DNA of 61,989 nt. Source: Actinomycetes bacterium (GTDB lineage Bacteria; Actinomycetota; Thermoleophilia; Gaiellales; F1-60-MAGs149). Every line of letters starts with the position of its first letter. Within the stretch, counting starts at the first letter, position 1. Below the pieces are notes generated by a model. That model searched no databases. It was given only the letters and a program-made list of their open reading frames with translations, and was not told the DNA's origin. Shown in pieces: positions 17,519 to 25,333 of the stretch. Position numbers and translations under genes: made by a program. The stretch is from assembly GCA_025360225.1 (NCBI GenBank), contig JANYCN010000030.1, positions 1 to 61,989 of the forward strand. The letters are read 5' to 3'.

Positions 17519-18676
17519 ATGTCCGAGTCGATCGCAGCCTTCGGCAACTTCCTTCCGGTCCGCATCCGCTTCGGCGACGGCGTCGCGCAGTCGCTGCGCG
17601 ACGTGCTCGCCGCCGACGGGTCGACCCGTCCGTTCCTCCTGATCGATGCCGGGCTCGACCGGATCCCGCAGGTCGCGAGCGCGATCGACGGGATCCCCTG
17701 GGCCGGACGGTACGACAAGACCCCGGGCGAGCCGACGAACACGCAGGTCGACGACGCCGCCGCGTCGCTGGTGGCGGCGGGAGCGGACGCGGTCGTCGCG
17801 ATCGGCGGCGGCTCGGTCATGGACACCGCGAAGGCGGCGCGCCTCTGCGGCGGGCAGGGCGGGCCGTACCTGCGGTTCGCGGCCGGCGGCGTCGCGTACG
17901 AGGCGCCGGAGGTGTCGCTGATCCTGGTGCCGACGACGGCTGGCACCGGCTCGGAGGTGTCCGGCGGCGCCGTGATCACCGACGAGGCGACGCACCTGAA
18001 GCGTGGCATCGCGAGCCCGCACCTGCGCGCCCGCCACGCTCTCGTCGACCCCGAGCTGACCTGGGGCCTGCCGCACAACCCGACCCGCGACGCGGGCGTG
18101 GACGCGCTGGCCCAGGCGATCGCCGGGGTCGTCGTGACGGCGCGCTCGCCGATCGGCAACGGGATCGGGCTGGAGGGCGTCCGCCTCGCTGCCCGTGCGC
18201 TCCCGGCCGTCTGCCGTGACGGGTCGGACCGTGCCGCGCGCAGCGAGATGATGTGCGCCAGCCTGCTTGCCGGCCTCGTCATGAACATCTCCGACTGCGG
18301 GTCGGAGCACTCGATCGCGCAGGCCCTCGGCGGCATGTTCGGCATCCCGCACGGGCTGACGATCGGCCTGATCCTGGCCGAGACGATGGAGCACGACCGC
18401 AGGGCGGTTCCGGAGCTGTTCGAGCGAATCGCGGACGCGCTCGGCGCGCCGGCCGATGGCACGAGCGACGGCTCGCGCGCCGTTCGCGCCGTCCGTGCGC
18501 TGCTGAAGGAGGTGGGGTTCCCGGTGATCTCGTCGATCGGGCTGACCGAGGAGCACCTCGACGAGCTGGCGACGAACGCCCTCGGCGACTACTTCATCAC
18601 CGTCTCACCGGAGCCGTGGACGCATGCCGACGTCGTTGCCTGCTACCGCGAGGCGCTCGCGATCACGGCGCGGTAG
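17519..18676 (+). CDS. Iron-type alcohol dehydrogenase family protein
   Basis: 385 residues. NAD-binding AIGGGSVMDTAKAA and LVPTTAGTGSEVSGG are clear group III ADH signatures. Of the four metal ligands of FucO-type enzymes, Asp (RDAGVDALAQA), His (SEHSIAQ) and His (IPHG) are present, but the His of the DALTH motif is Gln (DALAQ), and the next nicotinamide-site His is also Gln (IAQALGG). Cofactor may therefore differ from Fe(II). Co-transcribed with the decarboxylase, which suggests an amine-to-aldehyde-to-alcohol route, though no amine oxidase is in this operon. Confidence 0.88.
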   Translation: MSESIAAFGNFLPVRIRFGDGVAQSLRDVLAADGSTRPFLLIDAGLDRIPQVASAIDGIPWAGRYDKTPGEPTNTQVDDAAASLVAAGADAVVAIGGGSVMDTAKAARLCGGQGGPYLRFAAGGVAYEAPEVSLILVPTTAGTGSEVSGGAVITDEATHLKRGIASPHLRARHALVDPELTWGLPHNPTRDAGVDALAQAIAGVVVTARSPIGNGIGLEGVRLAARALPAVCRDGSDRAARSEMMCASLLAGLVMNISDCGSEHSIAQALGGMFGIPHGLTIGLILAETMEHDRRAVPELFERIADALGAPADGTSDGSRAVRAVRALLKEVGFPVISSIGLTEEHLDELATNALGDYFITVSPEPWTHADVVACYREALAITAR

Positions 18677-18679
18677 CGG

Positions 18680-20791
18680 TTAGCCGCGGGCGATCGCCTG
18701 CAGGGTGGGCGAGGAGGCAGGGCCGGTCGCGAGGTAGTACGCGAGGCCGGCGGCTCGGCCCGCTGTCCGCCAGTCGACGACGCCCTCGACCCGAACGCCC
18801 GCGCCGGAGGCCCCTCCGGCCCCGCCAAGGAAGCCGACGACGACCCCTCCCGAGGCGACCACGATCGAGCCGTCCGGGACGGGCCGGCCGCGCGGCGTCG
18901 AGAGCCCGGCGAGGACCAGGCTCACCGACTGCCCGTCGGCGACGCGCTCCGATCCGGGGAGGATGGCGTGGGCCCGGTAGCCCGTGACGGGCGCCGCGTC
19001 GGCGGGGATCCGCGTGCCGAGCAGGGCGCGGTAGGGCCCGCGAGCGAAGAACCGGTCCCAGCCGGGGCCCTGATCGCCGAACCAGGTCGCGTACGAGCTG
19101 ACGCGAGCGGAGATCGTCAGGCTAGCGGCGTCGAACGGGCGTCCGACCCCCGACGCCCAGACCGTCCGGGCGCGCGACGCCGGCACCGGAGCGGCGAGGT
19201 CGAGCCCCGCTGCCTCCTGGAGCGGTGGCGCGCCGAGGGCCGCGAGGAAGGTCGGGAGGATGTCGACGGTCGACACCGGCGCGTCCGACACGACCCCGGC
19301 GCGCTGGCCAGGGAGGCGGATGAAGAGCGGGACGCGGTAGAGCTCGTCGAGCTCGTCGCCGGCGCTCGGGGCGCGCGCGACCGTTCCGGGTGTGAAGTTG
19401 ATGCCATGGTCCGCCGTCACGATCAGGATCGCGGAGTCCCAGAGCCCCTCGGATCGGAGCCGGGCCACGACGCGCCCGACGACCGCGTCGGCGGCAGCGG
19501 CCTGGAGCGCGAACCGCGCGGCGAGGTCGTGCGCGAGCCACGGCGCCCTCGGCACCCGCGGCTGGGGCTGCTCGCTGTCGTCGTTGTCGTCGTAGGCCGT
19601 CTCGTCCGGGACCAGCTCCCAGGGGCGGTGGGGCAGCAGCAGGTGGACGAAGTGGAGGGTCGGTCGCTCATCGCGCGCGATCCGCGAGATCGCCTCCTCC
19701 GCCACCGCCAGCTGCTGGGCAGGGCCGTGGCTGAAACGGCGAAACTTCGCGAGCGTCGCGCGCCCCTGCGTCGTTCCCGTGCTCGAAGCGGTCGGCCCGG
19801 CCTGCGAGCCGAAGCCGCCCCAGACGTGGGTGATCGGCGGCAGGTGCCGGGCGAGCACGCCAGGGAGGACCATCGTCCCGTAGACGACTGCGGCGTCATC
19901 GAAGACCGACCACAGGCTGCGGGCGCCGGTGAGCATGTTCGGCAGGCAGGAGGGCGCCGCGCAGATGTCCGTCACCGGCTCGTACGCGTCGAGCCGGTAC
20001 GCATCCGCGAGCAGCGAGAAGGCGTTCACCGGGTAGTCGGCCGGCGTCGGCCAGGCCGTGCCGGAGCCATCCCGGCTCGCCAGCATGCCGGGCACGGCGC
20101 GCGGGGTCAGGCTGTCGATCCCGACCGCGTTCCGGTACCACGTCGCGCTGCCGGTGAGGGCCGCGAGGTTCGGGTATCGGAGGGCATCGATGTCGCCGTC
20201 TCTGTCGAGCAACAGCGGGAGGTTCGTCTCGTCGAACACCATCCAGACGATCGACGGGGTGTGCACCAGCCGGGTCGGAGGGATTGCGACGCTGGCGGAC
20301 GGCGCGGCCCACGCGACGCGGGCCACCGAGGACGTCGCAAGGAACAGCGCCACGGACACGGGTGCCAGGAGTCCCATCAGGGCCACGCCGGCACGCAGCG
20401 CCGTGAAGCGCGTGTAGGCGATCGCGGAGACCGAGAGGAGCGCGGCCGCGACCGGCATCGAGACGAACCCGGTGAGCGCGTGCTGTCGGGCGACGACGAG
20501 CCACGCGCCGGCGACGCCGGCCCCGACCGGGAGCGCTGTCCAGATCCGAAACGCCCGTGGCAGGCGCAGGAGCACAACGGCGATCGCCATCCAGGCGAGC
20601 GGCGCCGCGAACGCCACGAGCAGCGCGAACTCGATGATCGCGCCGCGCCCGAGCTTCGCAGCCGTGAGGACCGTCGCGTTCTTCCCGTACAGGTCGAGGA
20701 TCGGCTGGGAGACGCCCACCGTCCACCCCGCCGTGACCGCTGCCGCGGCGATCGCGAGCTCCGACCTCCCGACTCGTCCCCTTCGATTCAC
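18680..20791 (-). CDS. Membrane-anchored sulfatase/alkaline-phosphatase-superfamily protein
   Basis: About 700 residues. Four to six transmembrane helices fill roughly residues 10-190, followed by an extracytoplasmic hydrolase domain: SIVWMVFDE (metal-binding Asp), SLTPRAVPGML (Thr at the nucleophile position, not a Cys/Ser formylglycine motif), LHFVHLLLPHRPWEL and VTADHGINF. This resembles phosphoglycerol- or phosphoethanolamine-transferase-like enzymes acting on envelope glycans or lipids. I take GTG 20791 (NRRGRVGRSE then a helix); a TTG at 20839 would add 16 residues. Four bp separate its stop from the dehydrogenase stop (convergent). Confidence 0.85.
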   Translation of the reverse strand: MNRRGRVGRSELAIAAAAVTAGWTVGVSQPILDLYGKNATVLTAAKLGRGAIIEFALLVAFAAPLAWMAIAVVLLRLPRAFRIWTALPVGAGVAGAWLVVARQHALTGFVSMPVAAALLSVSAIAYTRFTALRAGVALMGLLAPVSVALFLATSSVARVAWAAPSASVAIPPTRLVHTPSIVWMVFDETNLPLLLDRDGDIDALRYPNLAALTGSATWYRNAVGIDSLTPRAVPGMLASRDGSGTAWPTPADYPVNAFSLLADAYRLDAYEPVTDICAAPSCLPNMLTGARSLWSVFDDAAVVYGTMVLPGVLARHLPPITHVWGGFGSQAGPTASSTGTTQGRATLAKFRRFSHGPAQQLAVAEEAISRIARDERPTLHFVHLLLPHRPWELVPDETAYDDNDDSEQPQPRVPRAPWLAHDLAARFALQAAAADAVVGRVVARLRSEGLWDSAILIVTADHGINFTPGTVARAPSAGDELDELYRVPLFIRLPGQRAGVVSDAPVSTVDILPTFLAALGAPPLQEAAGLDLAAPVPASRARTVWASGVGRPFDAASLTISARVSSYATWFGDQGPGWDRFFARGPYRALLGTRIPADAAPVTGYRAHAILPGSERVADGQSVSLVLAGLSTPRGRPVPDGSIVVASGGVVVGFLGGAGGASGAGVRVEGVVDWRTAGRAAGLAYYLATGPASSPTLQAIARG

Positions 20792-20843
20792 GCCCCATAG
20801 GATTGCAAAGCGGCGAAGGTATGGTGGATTCCAGGACAACGGC

Positions 20844-21413
20844 CTACGCCACGAGCCCGCGGGTACGACCCTCGACGACCGCCTGCAGCATCGAGTGGAC
20901 GCCGAAGGCGACGAGGATCCCGCGAACGTGATTGCGAACCGTTGACTGCGAGAGGACCAGGTCGTCGGCGATCGAGCTGACGCTCCGTCCGACCGCCAGG
21001 AGCGTGAGCACGTCGCGCTGGCGGGGCGTGATCGACGAGTCGATCACACACGGGTCGTCCTCGACCTCGGGACCGGTCGGCGCCACGAGGTGCAGCACCC
21101 CGCCGGGGTCGCCCGGGGCAGAGATCGTCAGCAGCTCCGCCGGCCGGCGCGTCCCGTTCCGGGTCAGGAGCAGCGGGGTCGAGCGGGCGGACCACCCGGC
21201 TCTGACCTGGCGCAGGACGACGCAATCGCGTCGGCAGCGCCGGGCGTTCAGGTCACCGACCTCGCCCATCACTTCGTGGCACGGCTGGCCGACGGCGTCG
21301 CAGGCGGCGATGCCGGTCAGCTCGACCATCGCGGCGTTCCACGAGGCGACCCTCTGGCCCGGGCCGACGACGAAGGCGGGGCTACCCGTCGCGAGACTCT
21401 CGAACGTACCCAT
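20844..21413 (-). CDS. PAS-LuxR family transcriptional regulator
   Basis: 189 residues from ATG 21413, chosen because GGGAGGA lies 4 bp upstream; a longer frame to 21488 lacks this. Residues about 5-100 form a PAS-like sensor (FVVGPGQRVASWNAAMVELTGI), with four Cys between residues 45 and 75 (ACDAVGQPCHEVMGE, ARRCRRDCVVL) that could bind a metal or respond to redox. Residues about 125-189 are a LuxR-type helix-turn-helix (ITPRQRDVLTLLAVGRS, LSQSTVRNHVRGIL). Target genes are unknown; the sulfatase gene downstream is on the same strand with 52 bp between. Confidence 0.88.
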   Translation of the reverse strand: MGTFESLATGSPAFVVGPGQRVASWNAAMVELTGIAACDAVGQPCHEVMGEVGDLNARRCRRDCVVLRQVRAGWSARSTPLLLTRNGTRRPAELLTISAPGDPGGVLHLVAPTGPEVEDDPCVIDSSITPRQRDVLTLLAVGRSVSSIADDLVLSQSTVRNHVRGILVAFGVHSMLQAVVEGRTRGLVA

Positions 21414-21511
21414 CAGGTCCTCCCATCGGAAACGACCGTTGTCGGCCCTCGTTTCCCTATGGGTTCGAACAGCTGCGCTATCGGCCATTGCGAGCGCGGA
21501 CTTGAGCAGGA

Positions 21512-22531
21512 CTACTCAACCCCGACGGCCGCGCGCCAGCGATCGAGCGTGCGGAGGTTCGCGAGGCTGTCCTCCCAGCTCGGGTGGCAGCTCTCCGCTC
21601 CCTCTGCGAGCATCGCCGCGACGCCATCGACCTGGTAGGTGAAGGTGCTCGTGCCGCCGCGGATCGGGTAGGAGCGCCGGTGCCCGTCGTTGTCGATCAC
21701 CTCGACGGTCGAGTCCGCCGTGCGCCAGCGGTCGTGCCAGCACGGTCGCGAGACGACGATCCGCCCCGTCGATCCATGCACCCAGACGTGGTCGTCCTGC
21801 TGGAGGTCGACGCCACAGGAGACCTGCGCGATCACGTCGCCGTCGAAGCGAAGGATGCCCATCGCGTAGCGATCCGTTCCCTCCGCCCGATCGCGCGCCG
21901 CGATCCCGACGACGTCCGTCGGCTCCGGTGCGCGGCGACCGGTAGCCGCCTCGACGACCAGCTGCGCCATCGAGGTGCAGTAGCAGCCGACGTCGAGGAT
22001 CCCACCGCCGGCGAGCTCCCGGTCCAGGGCGCGCGGCAGCGGCGACTCGTCGATCCACGAGAACGAGACGTCGATCGCGCGCACCTCTCCGACGGAACCG
22101 GTGCCGATCAGGTCGAGCAGAAGCGCCGTCTGCGGGTGGAAGCGATACGCGAACGCTTCCAGGAGGAACGTGCCGTGGCGCCGGGCCGCGTCGACCATCG
22201 TCTGCGCGTCGCGCGCGTTGGTTGCGAGCGGCTTCTCGCAGAGCACGTGGCGCCCGGCCTCGGCGGCCCGGATCGCGAGCCCCGCGTGCTGCGGGTGGGT
22301 GACGGCGACGTAGAGCACGTCGACGTCGTCGTCGGAGATCAGGTCATCGTAGGAGGCGTGGGAGACCGCGACGCGGTGGCGTGCGGCGAACGCCGCGGCG
22401 CGCGCCGGATCGCGTGCGGCGACGGCGTACGGCTCGCAGCGCTCGCTCGCTCGGAGCGCGCCGGCGACCTCCGCCGCGATCGCGCCGGCGCCCAGGATCC
22501 CGAACCGGAGGCGGCGGGAGGACGCCCTCAC
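21512..22531 (-). CDS. Gfo/Idh/MocA-family oxidoreductase
   Basis: 339 residues. The N-terminal Rossmann fold starts FGILGAGAIAAEVAGAL, followed by HVLCEKPLATNARDAQ with the catalytic-site EKP Lys, FLLEAFAYRFHPQ, and GGGILDVGCYCTSM. Most similar in layout to dimeric dihydrodiol/xylose (sugar) dehydrogenases. The GTG start overlaps the topoisomerase stop (GTGA), so it is translationally coupled to topB, an unrelated function. Substrate unknown. Confidence 0.9.
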   Translation of the reverse strand: MRASSRRLRFGILGAGAIAAEVAGALRASERCEPYAVAARDPARAAAFAARHRVAVSHASYDDLISDDDVDVLYVAVTHPQHAGLAIRAAEAGRHVLCEKPLATNARDAQTMVDAARRHGTFLLEAFAYRFHPQTALLLDLIGTGSVGEVRAIDVSFSWIDESPLPRALDRELAGGGILDVGCYCTSMAQLVVEAATGRRAPEPTDVVGIAARDRAEGTDRYAMGILRFDGDVIAQVSCGVDLQQDDHVWVHGSTGRIVVSRPCWHDRWRTADSTVEVIDNDGHRRSYPIRGGTSTFTYQVDGVAAMLAEGAESCHPSWEDSLANLRTLDRWRAAVGVE

Positions 22532-25245
22532 GCCGCGTCGGTCGACTCGGCCGGCGGCTCGCTGAGGCCCCGACGGACGAGATCGGCCGCTTCCGCGTCC
22601 GTCAGCTCGCGCCCCAGGGCGCGGTTGCGCCGCCAGATGACGAAGCCGCAACCCGCGTTCTTCTTCGACTTCCACGAGCTGCAGCCCCAGCCCAGCCGCG
22701 TCGCGCGGATCTCGCCACCGCAGCCCTCGGTCGGGCATGGCCCGATCGGCTCGCGCACGGCCGGGGCGGCAGCGGCGAGCGTCAGGTCGCCGGTCGCCAG
22801 CATCTCGATCGCTCGCTCGCGGCTCACCGGCTCCTTGCCGCGCGCCGTCTTCCAGATGACGAAACCGCAGCCGGTCTCCGACCTGCTCTTCCAGGAGGTG
22901 CAGCCAAAGGCGCGCGAGTTCTCGACGATCTGCCCGCCACAGCTTGCGGTCGGGCACGCGCCGATCGGCTCCTTCGACGGTGCCGCGACCGCCGCCGGCA
23001 GCGTGCCGGTCGCGAGCATCTCCCGCGCCATCTCGGCGGTCACGGCGGCTCGTCCACGGGCCGTCTTCCAGATCACGAAGCCGCACCCGGCGTCGGTCCG
23101 TGACTGCCAGGACGTGCAGCCGAACGACTTCGCTCGTTCGATGATCTCGCCGCCACACCCTTCGGTCGGGCACGCACCGACGACGTCGCGCACGGTCTCG
23201 ATCTCGTCACCCGACACGTTCTGAGCGACGTAGTCGACCGCCTCCTCCGGCGTGATCGTGCGGCTGCCGACCTGCTTCCAGATCTGGAAGCCACAGCCTG
23301 CGTCAGACTTCGACCTCCAGGACGTGCAGGAGTACGACTTCGGCCGCTCGACGATCTCGCCCTCACACCGTGGGCAGGCGCCGATCACGCGGCGGTGGGC
23401 ACGCATCGCCGCCTGGTCCTTGTCGGCGAACCAGGCGACCGTCTCCGTCGTGAACGCACGGATGTCGCGCATGAAGGACTCGCGGTCGCCGCTTCCCGCC
23501 TCGATCTGACCGAGCCGCTTCTCCCACTCGCCGGTCAGCGCCGGCGATGCGATCGCGTGATCGCCGAGCGCCGTGATCAGGCCAACTGCCTTGTCCGTGG
23601 CGCGCAGCGACTTGCCGACGCGCTCGAGGTACTCCTTGTCGATCAACCGCTCGATCGTCGCCGCGCGCGTCGCTGGCGTGCCGAGTCCGGAGTCCTTCAT
23701 CGCCTCGGCCGCCTCGTCGTCCTCGACGAGCTTGCCGGCAGTCTCCATCGCCCGCAAGAGGGCGCCCTCCGAGTAGTACGCCGGCGGTTTCGTCTGCTTC
23801 GCCATGACCTCGACCGAGCTCGGCGTTACCGCCTCGCCTTCGACGAGAGCCGGCAGGTCCTGCTCGCGGTCGTCGTCCTCTGATCGCTCGCGATCAGCCT
23901 CGGCGACGGCACCGTACGCAGCACGCCAACCGGCATCGATCAACACCTTGCCGCGCGAGCGGTAGCGCTCGCCGGACGCGTCCGTCTCGACGATCGTCGC
24001 CTCGAAGCGAGCGTCCGGGTGGAACACCGCGAGGAACCGGCGGACGACCAGGTCGTAGATCCTCCGTTCATCCGCGGAAAGGCGTGAAAGGGCGTGCGTG
24101 TCGTCGGTCGGGATGATCGCGTGGTGATCGGTGACCTTTGCGTCGTTCACGACGCGACCAAGCGGCAGCTTGTCGAGGCCGGCGACGTATGCCGCAGCGG
24201 CTGCGTAGTCGGCGGACGCCTTGCCGACCCGCTGCGCGGTCGACCGGATCGTTCCGATCAGGTCGGTGGAGAGGAACCGCGACGCGGTGCGCGGGTAGGT
24301 CAGCACCTTGTGCGCCTCGTAACAGGCCTGGGCAGCGGCGAGGGTGCGGTTCGCGGTGAAGCCGAACCGCGCGTTCGCGTCGCGCTGCAGCGAGGTCAGG
24401 TCGTACAGCAGCGGCGCCTGCTCGACGACCGGCTTTCGCTCGACGGACGCCACCACGGCTGTGCCAGCGCGGGTTGAGGCGGCGACGCGCTCGGCCTCGT
24501 CGCCGGAGTCGAGGCGATCCTTCGTGCCCCGGCGCCACGTGCCCTCGTAGCTCGCCCCACTGGCCGTGGCGAACGTGGCGCGAACCTGCCAGTAGGCCTC
24601 GGGGCGGAACGCGCCGATCTCGAGGTCGCGGCGCACGATCAGCGCCAGCGTCGGCGTCTGCACCCGGCCGAGCGACAGCGCAGCGCGTCGCGACCCGATC
24701 CGCGTCGTTGCAGCCCGGCTCGCGTTCATCCCGACGAGCCAGTCGGCCTCCGACCGCGCGCGGGCGGCGTGCTCGAGCGGCAGCATCTCCGCGTCGTCGC
24801 GCAGGTGCGAGAACGCGTCCTTGATCGCCTTCTGCGTCATCGACGAGAACCAGGCGCGCTTCACCGGCTTCGTCGCGCCCGACGTCTCGAGCACGAGCTT
24901 GAAGATCAGCTCGCCTTCGCGCCCGGCGTCGCAGGCGTTGACGACGGTCTCGACGTCCTTACGCTTGATCGCCTTGTGCAACAGCGTCAGCTGCTTCTTT
25001 GAGCGCGCGTCCCGCGCCTCGTAGCGGAACGCATCAGGCACGATCGGCAGGTCCTCAAAGCGCCACGTCTTGTAGCGCGCGTCGTAGGCCTCCGGGTCGA
25101 CCTGCTCGACGAGGTGGCCGACGGCGAACCCGACGACGACGTCGTCCGACTCGAAGAAGCCGTCAGCAACGCCCTTCGCGCCAAGCGCTTTCGCGACGTC
25201 AGCGGCGACGCTTGGCTTCTCGCAGATGACGAGGTTCTTTCCCAT
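22528..25245 (-). CDS. topB: DNA topoisomerase III-type (type IA) with four C-terminal zinc repeats
   Basis: 905 residues. The Toprim domain opens with NLVICEKPSVAADVAKALG and has DAGREGELIF. The gate domains include SLGRVQTPTLALIV and the active-site Tyr in VLTYPRTASRFLS. The lack of an N-terminal topA-type extension and this motif set point to TopB. From about residue 630 there are four repeats of about 60-80 residues, each with CPxC/CPTxxC, CTSWxS and GCGFxIWK, probable single-strand-DNA-binding zinc ribbons; the first has CPRC, the others CPTEGC/CPTASC. Divergent from sucA. Confidence 0.93.
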   Translation of the reverse strand: MGKNLVICEKPSVAADVAKALGAKGVADGFFESDDVVVGFAVGHLVEQVDPEAYDARYKTWRFEDLPIVPDAFRYEARDARSKKQLTLLHKAIKRKDVETVVNACDAGREGELIFKLVLETSGATKPVKRAWFSSMTQKAIKDAFSHLRDDAEMLPLEHAARARSEADWLVGMNASRAATTRIGSRRAALSLGRVQTPTLALIVRRDLEIGAFRPEAYWQVRATFATASGASYEGTWRRGTKDRLDSGDEAERVAASTRAGTAVVASVERKPVVEQAPLLYDLTSLQRDANARFGFTANRTLAAAQACYEAHKVLTYPRTASRFLSTDLIGTIRSTAQRVGKASADYAAAAAYVAGLDKLPLGRVVNDAKVTDHHAIIPTDDTHALSRLSADERRIYDLVVRRFLAVFHPDARFEATIVETDASGERYRSRGKVLIDAGWRAAYGAVAEADRERSEDDDREQDLPALVEGEAVTPSSVEVMAKQTKPPAYYSEGALLRAMETAGKLVEDDEAAEAMKDSGLGTPATRAATIERLIDKEYLERVGKSLRATDKAVGLITALGDHAIASPALTGEWEKRLGQIEAGSGDRESFMRDIRAFTTETVAWFADKDQAAMRAHRRVIGACPRCEGEIVERPKSYSCTSWRSKSDAGCGFQIWKQVGSRTITPEEAVDYVAQNVSGDEIETVRDVVGACPTEGCGGEIIERAKSFGCTSWQSRTDAGCGFVIWKTARGRAAVTAEMAREMLATGTLPAAVAAPSKEPIGACPTASCGGQIVENSRAFGCTSWKSRSETGCGFVIWKTARGKEPVSRERAIEMLATGDLTLAAAAPAVREPIGPCPTEGCGGEIRATRLGWGCSSWKSKKNAGCGFVIWRRNRALGRELTDAEAADLVRRGLSEPPAESTDAA

Positions 25246-25333
25246 TGCCTCTCTGAAGCTAGCACCTTCGGCAAGAGATCAAGCGGGTGGGGTGCTGTGC
25301 CGATACGAGCGCTACCCTCTCGGAAGCTGCCTG

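Noticed and set aside
18968-20800. 610-codon open frame antisense to the membrane sulfatase
   Set aside because: Very Arg/Gly/Asp-rich with no domain; explained by the codon bias of the sulfatase gene.
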